A stretch of DNA of 12,923 nt from Desulfobulbus sp. (GCA_017998195.1 JAGODN010000025.1:1-12923), one strand, 5' to 3'; positions 1-7,465 are shown, numbered from the stretch's first letter. Made by a program: numbers and translations. The notes: generated by a model from the sequence alone, not told the origin.

Positions 1-1962
1 TTCAGGGTTGTGGCCATGTGCGTCGGACGCCGGGTGGCCAGTCTGCTCAGTGTCTGGCTGGGCCCTGGTGTCACCGGGATCCGCACAGTGGGGGCCCTTC
101 CGGCCCGTTTGCCGCCCCTGTCCCACCCGGACCTGTCGTTCGCCTCCCTGCAGTTCGCAGTTGGCCCGGCCCTGGTCATCGCCATGCTGGGGCTGACCGA
201 GGCCGTGGCCATCGGCCGGGCCATTGCCGTGCGCTCCGAGCAGTTCATCGACGGCAACCAGGAATTCATCGGCCAGGGGCTGGCCAATATCATCGGCAGT
301 TTTTTCTCCGGGTACGCCTCGTCCGGCTCGTTCAACCGCAGCGGCGTGAACTTCGAGGCCGGCGCGAAAACCCCGCTGGCGTCCAACTTCGCCTCCCTGC
401 TGTTGCTGCTCCTGCTCATCTCCGTGGGCTCGCTGGCCGCCTACCTGCCCAATGCGGCCATGGCCGGCATCCTCTTTCTGGTCGCCTGGGGACTCATCGA
501 CTTCCACCAGATCCGCCACATCTGGCAGACCAGCAAGGCCGAGGCGGTCATCCTGCTGTGCACCTTCACCGGTACCCTGGTCAACATCGAGGCCGGCATT
601 TTCAGCGGTGTGTTCCTGTCGCTGGTGGTCTACCTCTATCGCGCCTCGAAACCGGAGATCATGGCCATGGTGCCTGCCAACGAGGCGGGCGCCTATCATT
701 TCGTGCTCAGCCATGGCGAACCGGAATGCCCGCAGCTGAAAATAGTGCGGATCAACGGGCCGGTCTTCTTCGGTTCGGCCAGCCGGGTGCAGCAGGCCCT
801 GCGCAACATCGAAGCCGAAAACCCGCAGTGTACCTCAGTGCTCATCGCCGCGGCCAGTTTCAACTACATCGATATCGCCGGTGCCGAGGCCCTGGCGGCG
901 GAGGCGCGCCGTCGCCGTCGCCATGGGGGCGGCGTCTATTTCTATCGACTCAAGGAATCCATGTACGAATTCCTGCGCCAGGGCGACTACCTCAAGGATT
1001 TTGGCGAAGACGCCTTTTTTCCGGTGATGACCGATGTCACCAGCGCCATCTACTGGAAGCTCAATCCGGACATCTGTCGCACCTGCAAGATACGCCTGTT
1101 CGAGGCCTGCCAGATGGGCATTCTGCCGGACGGGCTGCGCCGGCAGCGCATCCTGCTGGCCACCGACGGCAGCGCCTTCAGTCACGCCCCTGAGAATGTC
1201 GCCGTTGCCCTGGCCAGGGATTTCGGTGTCAAGCTGGATGTGATGACCAGCGTCGACTCGCCGCTCTCGGAGGAAATTGCCGCGGCACGTCTGGCCCAGG
1301 CCCAAAGAAAAGCGGAGTCGGCCGGAGTTGAGTGCGAGAGCTGGATCAGCTACGGCAAGGATCCGGTGGAACAGGTGGTGACCGCGGCCCACAAGGCCCA
1401 CGCCAACATGCTTGTCATCGGTCGTCGCCCCTTGCGCGGCGACATGAAGGAACGGCTGATCGGCGACATTGCCGAGCAGATCCTGATCGGTTCCCCCTGC
1501 CATGTGCTGGTGGCGAACTGGCAGGCGCAGCCGTGGCAGCGGCAGATTCTCGTGGCCATCGACGACAGCCGGATCAGTCAAACCGTGATCGAGGTCGCCA
1601 TCCGGATCGTCAAGGTGTCCAAGCTGCCGGTGACCGTGCTCGCCGGCGTGCCCACCGAATCCCTGCGGGAGATGGCCGAGCAACTGGTGGCCGGGGCCCT
1701 CGAGGCGTTCGCGAGGGAAGGGATTGCCGGCAACTCCCTGGTCCTCTGCGACAAGACGCCGGACCGCGCCATCATCGATACCGCCGGCGACATCGGCGCC
1801 GACCTGGTCATCATCGGCAATGACCAGCGCAAGGGTCTGGCGCGCAAGATCGCCGGGCAGACCACCGACCGGGTGGTCCTGGGTTTGACCTGCGCCGTTC
1901 TCGTGGTCAAGCGCGCCCCTGAACCGAGCACCCTGGTGGCGGCGGTGCGGCAGCAGGCGTAA
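1..1962 (+). CDS. SulP family anion transporter with C-terminal STAS and tandem USP domains (5' end outside window)
   Basis: The frame is open from base 1 and ends at TAA 1960-1962, so this is the C-terminal 653 residues of a longer protein; the GTG at 10 is only an internal codon. Seen: the second half of a SulP membrane domain with the family stretch GQGLANIIGSFFSGY followed by SGSFNRSGVNFEAGAKT, then further hydrophobic helices up to about residue 213. A STAS domain follows (about 240-350, core NYIDIAGAEAL), then a cysteine motif CRTCKIRLFEAC encoded at 1075-1110. Two USP folds come last (about 382-508 and 513-640). Both USP domains have lost the usual ATP-binding G-x2-G-x9-G(S/T) pattern (they read GRRP...GD and GNDQ...GQ). 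Known for the family: SulP proteins move sulfate, bicarbonate or other anions across the inner membrane, and STAS domains regulate them. The substrate cannot be told here. The missing first half of the membrane domain is explained by the window edge. Confidence 0.92.
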   Translation, partial: FRVVAMCVGRRVASLLSVWLGPGVTGIRTVGALPARLPPLSHPDLSFASLQFAVGPALVIAMLGLTEAVAIGRAIAVRSEQFIDGNQEFIGQGLANIIGSFFSGYASSGSFNRSGVNFEAGAKTPLASNFASLLLLLLLISVGSLAAYLPNAAMAGILFLVAWGLIDFHQIRHIWQTSKAEAVILLCTFTGTLVNIEAGIFSGVFLSLVVYLYRASKPEIMAMVPANEAGAYHFVLSHGEPECPQLKIVRINGPVFFGSASRVQQALRNIEAENPQCTSVLIAAASFNYIDIAGAEALAAEARRRRRHGGGVYFYRLKESMYEFLRQGDYLKDFGEDAFFPVMTDVTSAIYWKLNPDICRTCKIRLFEACQMGILPDGLRRQRILLATDGSAFSHAPENVAVALARDFGVKLDVMTSVDSPLSEEIAAARLAQAQRKAESAGVECESWISYGKDPVEQVVTAAHKAHANMLVIGRRPLRGDMKERLIGDIAEQILIGSPCHVLVANWQAQPWQRQILVAIDDSRISQTVIEVAIRIVKVSKLPVTVLAGVPTESLREMAEQLVAGALEAFAREGIAGNSLVLCDKTPDRAIIDTAGDIGADLVIIGNDQRKGLARKIAGQTTDRVVLGLTCAVLVVKRAPEPSTLVAAVRQQA

Positions 1963-1975
1963 GTTCGCCTGTGGG

Positions 1976-2005
1976 CAGCTCTTCCCGAACAACTGGAAAG
2001 AGCTG
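1976..2005 (+). terminator. Hairpin downstream of the sulP stop, possible transcription end
   Basis: CAGCTCTT at 1976-1983 pairs perfectly with AAGAGCTG at 1998-2005; two more C-G pairs can form inside if A1997 bulges out. A second short hairpin (GGGCA 2018-2022 with TGCCC 2026-2030) follows. No T-run comes after either one, so this is not a classic intrinsic terminator. It may be a weak or Rho-assisted end, or an RNA 3' stabiliser. It begins 14 bases after the TAA. Confidence 0.35.
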
Positions 2006-2331
2006 CGACCGCGGACCGGGCAGCCTGCCCCCCGATGGTGCTCGCTCGCAGGCAGGCGCGGCGTGTTGCCCCGCAGAACAACAGCTGTCTGCTGACCGGG
2101 TCCGCGCCGATCCCGACCACTCGTGCCGAGAAGGCCCATACTGACCGGTTCGCGGGCGACACCCGATCTGCAGGCCGGGAGAGCAGTCCCCGTGGCAGCA
2201 TACCGCTCCTTTTCGCCCGCCCGTCCGACCACCCGCCGACACCACTCCCGGTCGATGGTGGCGTCCCCCTGAAAACCAAGGCGCCGACCCACAGGGCCGT
2301 GCGACTGCCGACCCACGAGCCGGATACGATC

Positions 2332-2347
2332 AGGCACGGTTCCTGCA
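2332..2347 (+). promoter_or_regulatory. Sigma-54 (-24/-12) promoter candidate for the kinase-regulator operon
   Basis: AGGCACGGTTCCTGCA matches the sigma-54 consensus TGGCACGRNNNTTGCW at all but two defined positions, with the required GG-N10-GC spacing (GG 2333-2334, GC 2345-2346). The start of transcription would lie near 2358, about 108 bases before the kinase ATG at 2466. Because the second gene of the operon is a sigma-54 activator, this suggests autoregulation. I found no clear copy of the GTTGC-N5-GCAAC dyad upstream of it. Confidence 0.6.
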
Positions 2348-2402
2348 AAATTTTGTCGTATCCCGCACAAGCGGCCACACAACCACGCCCCCGTGGGCCA
2401 AC

Positions 2403-2442
2403 GGGCGGGCAGCAGCCTGGCGAGCAGACCGCAGGCCCGCCC
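2403..2442 (+). repeat. GC-rich inverted repeat in the presumed kinase mRNA leader
   Basis: GGGCGGGC at 2403-2410 is the perfect complement of GCCCGCCC at 2435-2442, with a 24-base loop. It lies between the predicted sigma-54 start (about 2358) and the kinase start codon at 2466, where a strong stem could affect translation. In DNA this GC-rich it may be chance. Confidence 0.4.
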
Positions 2443-2465
2443 TCCAACCTCCGCAACGAGCCGCC

Positions 2466-3890
2466 ATGAATCTCCCCTTCCGCTTCGGCACCGCCGTCAA
2501 AGTCTCGATTTTTCTCTTTTTTTATATTCTGGCTATCTGCCTGATGGGGTACATTTCCCACGACGACCTGGTGACCACCGAGAAAAAGCTGGAGGTGCTG
2601 GAATTTTCCTACCAGATCCAGAACGGCATCCTCGAGTCCCGGCGGCTGGAGAAAAACTACTTCCTCTACGGCAACGACGATTTCCTGCACGAGAACCTGC
2701 AGATCGTCAACACCACCATGGACATCTGCAGGAAGCTGACCGCCGGCGACAAAAACCTGCTGGTCAGCGCCAAACTCAAGGATCTCGAGGCGCATCTCGC
2801 CGCCTACGGGGAGCGTATCAGCCGCCTGTTCAGCAGCCTGAACAGTGCCGAACGCGACGCGCTCGTCGCCGACATCAGGCAATCCGGCAAGCGCATCTCC
2901 GACATCAGCGAACAGGTGGTCTTTTTCGAGAAGAACCAGATCCACCTGATGATCGGGCAACTCAGGCAGCAGCTCATCTCGTGGTCGTCCATCGCCATCC
3001 TGATCGGCATCATGCTGGCGATCATCATGGTCTACCTGGTGTTCAAACCCCTCTCCCTGATCAAACAGGCGGCGGAGGCCATCGCCCGCGGCCGGTTCGT
3101 CAAGGTCGACGTGCTCAACACCCGGGACGAGATCCAGCAGGTCATGGAAGCCTTCAATATCATGGTCAGCGAACTGGAGCGGCGGCAGGACCAGCTCATC
3201 CAGGCGGAAAAGCTCAGTTCCCTGGGCACCCTGACCGCCGGCGTGGCGCACCAGCTGAACAACCCGCTGAACAACATCTCCACCTCCTGCCAGATCGCCA
3301 TCGACGAATTCACCTCCGGCGACGAGAAGATACAGCAACAGATGCTGCACAACATCGAACAGGAGACGCTGCGCGCGCGCGACGTGGTCAAGAATCTGCT
3401 CGAGTTCGCCCGCACCCAGGAGTTCGCGCCCCAGCAGGCCGCCCTGGCCGAGGTGGTCCACAAGTCGATCCTGCTGGCCAAAAGCCAGATCCGCCCCGAC
3501 ATCGGCATGACCGTCGACATCCCCGCCGACCTGGTCCTGCCCATGGATGTGCAGCGGATGCAGGAGGTGTTCATCAACCTGATCATCAACGCCACCCAGG
3601 CCATCGACCGGCAGGGGCAGATCACCATCCGGGCCGCCCTGGACGTGGCGACCGGCGAGGTGGTCATCGAGATCCAGGACAACGGGCAGGGCATCCCCGA
3701 AAAAAACCTGGCCAGAATCTTCGACCCCTTCTTCACCACCAAGGAGGTGGGGGTGGGCACCGGCCTGGGACTTTCGGTGGTGTACGGCATCGTCCAGCAG
3801 CACCGGGGGAGTATTGCCGTGCAAAGCAAGGCGGGTCAGGGTACATCGTTCTTCATCCGCCTGCCCGGCGCCGGCAGTCCAACCCCTTGA
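2466..3890 (+). CDS. Membrane sensor histidine kinase (HisKA type)
   Basis: A 474-residue two-component kinase. An N-terminal membrane helix (about 11-29) precedes a helical periplasmic sensor (about 31-170) carrying RRLEKNYFL, which resembles the helical-bimodular/4-helix-bundle sensors of chemoreceptors. A second membrane helix (about 172-193) is followed by a HAMP segment to about 245. The HisKA dimerisation helix has the phospho-acceptor H262 in GVAHQLNNPL. The ATPase domain shows the N box (NLIINATQAI, N375), G1 (DNGQGIP, 405-411), F box (FDPFFTT, 419-425) and G2 (GTGLGL, 431-436). All catalytic motifs are present, so it should autophosphorylate. The signal is unknown. The ribosome binding site is weak (GAG of CAACGAG, 5 bases before ATG). 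TGA 3888-3890 lies 12 bases before the regulator start, so the two form an operon and a likely cognate pair. A sigma-54 promoter candidate lies about 120 bases upstream. Confidence 0.95.
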   Translation: MNLPFRFGTAVKVSIFLFFYILAICLMGYISHDDLVTTEKKLEVLEFSYQIQNGILESRRLEKNYFLYGNDDFLHENLQIVNTTMDICRKLTAGDKNLLVSAKLKDLEAHLAAYGERISRLFSSLNSAERDALVADIRQSGKRISDISEQVVFFEKNQIHLMIGQLRQQLISWSSIAILIGIMLAIIMVYLVFKPLSLIKQAAEAIARGRFVKVDVLNTRDEIQQVMEAFNIMVSELERRQDQLIQAEKLSSLGTLTAGVAHQLNNPLNNISTSCQIAIDEFTSGDEKIQQQMLHNIEQETLRARDVVKNLLEFARTQEFAPQQAALAEVVHKSILLAKSQIRPDIGMTVDIPADLVLPMDVQRMQEVFINLIINATQAIDRQGQITIRAALDVATGEVVIEIQDNGQGIPEKNLARIFDPFFTTKEVGVGTGLGLSVVYGIVQQHRGSIAVQSKAGQGTSFFIRLPGAGSPTP

Positions 3891-3902
3891 ACGACCGCGG
3901 CC

Positions 3903-4199
3903 ATGAACAAAAGAAAAATCCTGGTGGTGGACGATGAACCCATCGCCCGCGACAACCTCGCGCACGTGGTGGCCAAGGATGGTCACCTGGTCCGGGTTGC
4001 GGCCAGCGGCCAGGAAGCCGTCGACCTCCTGCGCGACGAGGAAATGGACCTGGTGCTCACCGATCTGTGCATGCAGGGCAGGGACGGCATGGCGGTTTTG
4101 AGCGAGGCCCGAGCCCTGTGGCCGGCCATCGAGGTCATCGTCATCACCGGCCACGCCACCGTGGACACCGCGGTCGAAGCCATGCGCCAGGGGGCCTAG
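3903..4199 (+). CDS. Truncated receiver fragment (98 residues) produced if the TAG is a stop
   Basis: MNKRKILVVDDEP opens a CheY-like receiver with the acidic pair D10/D11, phospho-acceptor D54 (LVLTDLCM) and T82 (VITGHAT). The fragment ends at TAG 4197-4199, just before the conserved K-P loop and the last strand and helix, so on its own it should not fold or take phosphate normally. It has no DNA-binding part. A functional separate gene is unlikely; treat it as the first piece of the interrupted regulator. Confidence 0.6.
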   Translation: MNKRKILVVDDEPIARDNLAHVVAKDGHLVRVAASGQEAVDLLRDEEMDLVLTDLCMQGRDGMAVLSEARALWPAIEVIVITGHATVDTAVEAMRQGA

Positions 4200-4265
4200 C
4201 ACTACCTGGCCAAACCGTACAAGATCAGTGAACTGCGGGCGATCGTCGACAAGGCCCTGGAGAAG

Positions 4266-5264
4266 GTGCAGCTGCGCCGGGAACTCAGCAGGCTGCGCCA
4301 GCAGGTGGACGCCAGCAGGGGGGTTCGCCGTATCATCGGCCAAAGCGGCAAGATGCAGGCGCTGCGCGAGACGATCAGTCAGGTGGCGCAACTGGACTGC
4401 AGCGTCCTCATCCTGGGAGAAACCGGGACCGGCAAGGAACTGGTGGCGCGCACCATGCACGAACTCAGCCCGCGCTCGGGCAAGCGCTTTGTCGCCTTCA
4501 ACTGCGGCGTGTTCACCGAGGAACTGATCACCAGCGAACTGTTCGGCTATGAGCGGGGCGCCTTCACCGGAGCCAGCAAGGCCAAGAAGGGTCTGCTGGA
4601 GACGGCCGAGGGGGGCACCGTGTTTTTCGACGAAATCGGTGAACTCCCCCTGTCCATGCAGGTCAAACTGCTGCGCGTACTCCAGGAGCGCACCCTGCGG
4701 CGGGTCGGCGGCACCAGCGAAATCGCCGTGGATTTCCGGGTGCTGGCGGCCACCAACAAGGATCTCAAACGGGAGATCGAGGCGGGTACCTTTCGTTCCG
4801 ATCTCTATTACCGGCTCGACGTGCTCACCCTGTCCGTGCCCTCCCTGGCCGACCGCAAGGAGGACATCCCCCTGCTCGCCCGCCACTTCCTGGCCAGGTA
4901 CGCCCTGCCCGGCCGGACCGTGCCCGCGCTGTCGCCGGAAGCCGAGCGCCGGCTGATGCACTACGATTACCCCGGCAACATCCGCGAACTGGAAAACATC
5001 ACCCAGCGGATGCTCATCGCCTGCGACAGCGACCTGATCGAACCGCGCCACCTGGTCGGGGTCTTTGGTGACGCGGAGGGCATGCCGGTGCGCGACCAGC
5101 GCCAGGACTGGCCCACCCTGGAAGAGTGCGAAAAACGCTACATCCTCGAGGTCCTCGACGAAGTGGCGGGCAGCCGGTCCGCGGCCGCGAAGATCCTCGG
5201 CATCGACCGGGTCTCCCTGTGGCGCAAGATCAAGCGTCACGGCCTCGAGCACCCGGACGCCTGA
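4266..5264 (+). CDS. Receiver-less sigma-54 activator fragment (AAA+ and Fis HTH) if translation restarts
   Basis: A 332-residue frame from GTG 4266: Walker A GETGTGKE (51-58), GAFTGA loop (98-103), Walker B FFDEIG, FRSDLYYRL, YPGNIRELEN and a Fis-type HTH (about 286-326, AAAKILGIDRVSLWRKIK). The start is uncertain: GGAG at 4259-4262 is only 3 bases from the GTG, closer than ideal, and ATG 4353 lies further in. If expressed alone it would contain the full activator core without the receiver. In many NtrC relatives the receiver represses the ATPase, so the fragment could be constitutively active; in NtrC itself the receiver is needed for full activity. It is convergent with the Lon gene, whose stop lies 24 bases further on. 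Confidence 0.6.
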   Translation: MQLRRELSRLRQQVDASRGVRRIIGQSGKMQALRETISQVAQLDCSVLILGETGTGKELVARTMHELSPRSGKRFVAFNCGVFTEELITSELFGYERGAFTGASKAKKGLLETAEGGTVFFDEIGELPLSMQVKLLRVLQERTLRRVGGTSEIAVDFRVLAATNKDLKREIEAGTFRSDLYYRLDVLTLSVPSLADRKEDIPLLARHFLARYALPGRTVPALSPEAERRLMHYDYPGNIRELENITQRMLIACDSDLIEPRHLVGVFGDAEGMPVRDQRQDWPTLEECEKRYILEVLDEVAGSRSAAAKILGIDRVSLWRKIKRHGLEHPDA

Positions 5265-5288
5265 GTCCCTGCCCCGCTCGTCCCCGGG

Positions 5289-7337
5289 CTACGGCCCCAG
5301 GATGTAGGTCCGGTCGGTGAACAGGGGCTCGAGAATCTCCTCGGCCTGGCCGATCATCTGGAGGTGCACCCCCTCCCGCACGTCCACCTCCAGCGCCTCG
5401 ATCTCCTCCCGGTTGGCCCTGGGCAGCAGCGCCAGGTACACCCCGGCCCTTTTCGCGGCCAGCACCTTCTCCCTGATACCGCTCACCGGCAGGATGCGCC
5501 CGGTCAGCGTCATTTCCCCGGTGAGGGCCACGTCCTGCCGCGCCGGCCTCCCGGTGAGCAGGGACAGCAGGGCGGCGAAAATGGTGACCCCGGCCGAGGG
5601 ACCGTCCTTGGGGATGGCGCCGGAGGGAAAATGTACATGCATGTCGGAACTCCGGAAGAAATCCTCGTCCACCCCGAACCGGCCGGCCTGACTGCGCAGG
5701 AAACTGAGCGCGGTCTGCGCCGATTCACGCAGCACCTCGCCCAGCGAACCGGTGAGCAGGAGCGTGCCGTTGCCCGGCATGGACGCGGCCTCCACGGTGA
5801 TGATCTCGCCCCCGGTCGCGGCCCACACCATCCCTGTGGCCACGCCCACCCGGGGCTCGGCTTCGGCCGCCTCCCGGTGGAACTTGCGGGGACCGAGCAG
5901 GCGGCTCACCAGCGGCGCGTCGACGAGCACCTCGTCGTTCTCCCGGCCGCCCGACTTCAGGTGCAGCATGGCGATTTTCCGGCACACATCGGCGATCTGC
6001 CGTTCCAGGTTGCGCAGCCCCGACTCCCGGGTGTAGTCGTTGATCACCCGGGACAGCGCCTCGCTCGTGAAATGGACCGAACTGCGCGACAATCCGGTCT
6101 CCTTGAGCTGCCGGGGGAGGATATGCTGCTGGGCGATGACCAGCTTTTCCTGTTCCGTGTAGCCTGAAAACTCGATGCACTCCATGCGGTCCAAGAGCGG
6201 CCCGGGCAGCCGGCTGACGTCGTTGGCGGTGGCGATGAACATGATCCGCGACAGGTCGAACGGCATGTCCAGGTAGTGGTCGGTGAAGTGCGCGTTCTGC
6301 TCCGGGTCGAGCACCTCGAGCAGCACCGAGGCCGGGTCGCCGCGAAAGTCCTGGCCGATCTTGTCGATCTCGTCGAGCATGAACACCGGGTTGTTCACCT
6401 CGACCCGCTTCAGTTCGTTGATGATGCGGCCGGGCATGGCGCCCACGTAGGTGCGCCGATGACCGCGCAACTCCGCCTCGTCGCGCAGGCCGGACATGGA
6501 CAGGCGGACGAAGCGGCGCTGCAGCGCCTCGGCGACGGCCTTGCCAACCGAGGTCTTGCCGGTGCCCGGGGGACCGGTGAAACAGAGGATCGGTCCCTTG
6601 CCCATCTGCACGAACAGTTTCTTCTCCAGCACCTCCCGGACGGTGGCGCGCAGTTCGTCCAGGCTCACCGGCTTGCCCAGGTAGTGGGCCGCCCCTCGCT
6701 TGAGGGCATCCACCGCCGAACTGACCGTGGCGAACCCGGTGACCATGATCACCGGCACCTCGGGCGCGGTCCGGTTGATCTGCTCGAGCAGTTCCAGGCC
6801 GTCCATGCGCTCCATCTTCAGATCCGTGACCACCAGGTCGATCTCCTCCCGGGCCATCACCTCCATCGCTTCGGCGCCGTTGCCGGCGTCGTGGCAGGTA
6901 TATCCTTCCTTGACGAGCACATGCTTCATGTTGGCGCGGGCGATCTCCTCGTCGTCGACGATGAGGATGGTCTGCCTCGCCTTGCTGCACAGCGTCTTGG
7001 CGGCGAGAAACTCGTAAATCCGCTGTTTCACCCGGGACAGGCCGTGGTGCCGGGCCTCGAGCACGGCCTGGGCCCGGGCCAGGTCGAGCTTGCACTGGCT
7101 CGACCGGGTCCACGGCAGGGCCAGGACCATCTCGATGTAGTTCAGGCCGAGGGAATATTCGCCCAGGGCCGGGTCGGTCTGTTCCAGTTTGGCGAACTCG
7201 GCGGCCAGCACGTCCTGCACGTGCTGCGGCAGTTTCGCCTCGCGGGTCCGCCCGCGCAACGCGTCCAGCACCGATGGAAGCTGTTCCCGCGGGGCTCGCT
7301 GATCCGCTGCCGGATCGACTCGTTTCTTGAAAAACAT
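5289..7337 (-). CDS. Lon-type ATP-dependent protease with an embedded response-regulator receiver domain
   Basis: A 682-residue S16-family protease of unusual build. Numbering from ATG 7337: a Lon helical domain (about 36-117: LGLNYIEMVLALPW, then GLSRVKQRIYEFLA) without the normal N-terminal substrate-binding domain. A complete receiver (about 122-238) follows, with D128/D129, phospho-acceptor D172 (VVTDLKM), T200 and K222 (HYLGKP). The AAA+ module has Walker A GPPGTGKT (255-262) and Walker B FMLDEID. The protease domain has S581 in KDGPSAG and K624 in GIREK, the same 43-residue spacing as the E. coli Lon S679/K722 dyad. All catalytic residues are present. In ordinary Lon, EYLAVRKL-like sequence runs almost straight into KGPILC; here the receiver fills that junction. 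Start chosen at ATG 7337 (AGAGGA at 7353-7348) over the GTG at 7397. It is divergent from the USP/TauE operon and convergent with the regulator. It is inferred to be a phosphorylation-controlled cytoplasmic protease. Confidence 0.93.
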   Translation of the reverse strand: MFFKKRVDPAADQRAPREQLPSVLDALRGRTREAKLPQHVQDVLAAEFAKLEQTDPALGEYSLGLNYIEMVLALPWTRSSQCKLDLARAQAVLEARHHGLSRVKQRIYEFLAAKTLCSKARQTILIVDDEEIARANMKHVLVKEGYTCHDAGNGAEAMEVMAREEIDLVVTDLKMERMDGLELLEQINRTAPEVPVIMVTGFATVSSAVDALKRGAAHYLGKPVSLDELRATVREVLEKKLFVQMGKGPILCFTGPPGTGKTSVGKAVAEALQRRFVRLSMSGLRDEAELRGHRRTYVGAMPGRIINELKRVEVNNPVFMLDEIDKIGQDFRGDPASVLLEVLDPEQNAHFTDHYLDMPFDLSRIMFIATANDVSRLPGPLLDRMECIEFSGYTEQEKLVIAQQHILPRQLKETGLSRSSVHFTSEALSRVINDYTRESGLRNLERQIADVCRKIAMLHLKSGGRENDEVLVDAPLVSRLLGPRKFHREAAEAEPRVGVATGMVWAATGGEIITVEAASMPGNGTLLLTGSLGEVLRESAQTALSFLRSQAGRFGVDEDFFRSSDMHVHFPSGAIPKDGPSAGVTIFAALLSLLTGRPARQDVALTGEMTLTGRILPVSGIREKVLAAKRAGVYLALLPRANREEIEALEVDVREGVHLQMIGQAEEILEPLFTDRTYILGP

Positions 7338-7434
7338 GCGCCTGTTGTCCTCTGTTGTGGAGGGTCGATGATGGCGGCCAACCTGGCCGAAGGACACGGC
7401 AGTGCCACGGGCAGGCCGGTCTGCTCAAAAACAT

Positions 7435-7450
7435 TGCAAAAAAAATGCCG
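7435..7450 (-). promoter_or_regulatory. Sigma-54 promoter candidate for the receiver-Lon gene
   Basis: Read on the minus strand, CGGCATTTTTTTTGCA has GG-N10-GC spacing, GGCA at -24 and a full TTGCA at -12. Transcription would start near 7424, giving a leader of about 87 bases before ATG 7337. The T-rich middle departs from the consensus CG at positions 6-7 but the key bases are kept. Confidence 0.5.
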
Positions 7451-7465
7451 TGGGAAACGTCACCC

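Larger units (their letters stand above)
1963..2465. other. Gene-poor spacer between sulP and the kinase gene
   Basis: About 500 bases without a credible gene. The frames open here (for example plus 2035-2469 and long minus-strand frames) have no recognisable domain and extend across or into real genes on the other strand or frame. The stretch holds a hairpin just after the sulP stop (1976-2005), a smaller GGGCA/TGCCC hairpin at 2018-2030, a strong sigma-54 promoter candidate (2332-2347) and a GC-rich inverted repeat in the presumed leader (2403-2442). I see nothing else in it. Confidence 0.6.
3903..5264 (+). pseudogene. NtrC-family sigma-54 response regulator interrupted by an in-frame TAG (broken or recoded)
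   Basis: One uninterrupted reading frame of 453 codons apart from a single TAG at 4197-4199 (codon 99). The receiver (1 to about 120) has D10/D11, phospho-acceptor D54, T82 and, after the TAG, K104 in HYLAKP. The AAA+ domain has Walker A GETGTGKE (172-179), the sigma-54 loop GAFTGA (219-224), Walker B TVFFDEIG and the FRSDLYYRL region. A Fis-type helix-turn-helix (about 407-447) ends the protein. The TAG sits between GA and HYLAKP, where related receivers usually have Y, F or another residue; TAC or TAT to TAG is one base change. Downstream sequence shows no decay. So this is a very recent nonsense mutation, a sequence error, or a codon read through (suppressor or pyrrolysine). If only stopped, the products are the two pieces listed next. 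It follows the kinase by 12 bases and is its presumed partner. Confidence 0.85.

Noticed and set aside
2190..2210. TGGCAGCATACCGCTCC as a sigma-54 promoter
   Set aside because: The GG to GC spacing is 9 bases instead of the required 10.
835..2382. Minus-strand open frame of 515 codons opposite sulP and the spacer
   Set aside because: It is antisense to the STAS and USP coding region, with biased composition and no domain; a shadow frame.
1578..5252. Minus-strand open frame of 1224 codons opposite the kinase and regulator
   Set aside because: It lies opposite two well-supported genes and has no recognisable domain; long antisense frames are common in GC-rich coding DNA because the GC-rich third codon position removes stop codons.
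7338..7397. Lon start at GTG 7397, 20 codons upstream
   Set aside because: No ribosome binding site seen there, while ATG 7337 has AGAGGA upstream and begins just before Lon-like sequence.
7392..7407. Minus-strand TGGCACTGCCGTGTCC as a second Lon sigma-54 promoter
   Set aside because: The -24 part is good but -12 is TC in place of GC; the element at 7435-7450 fits better.
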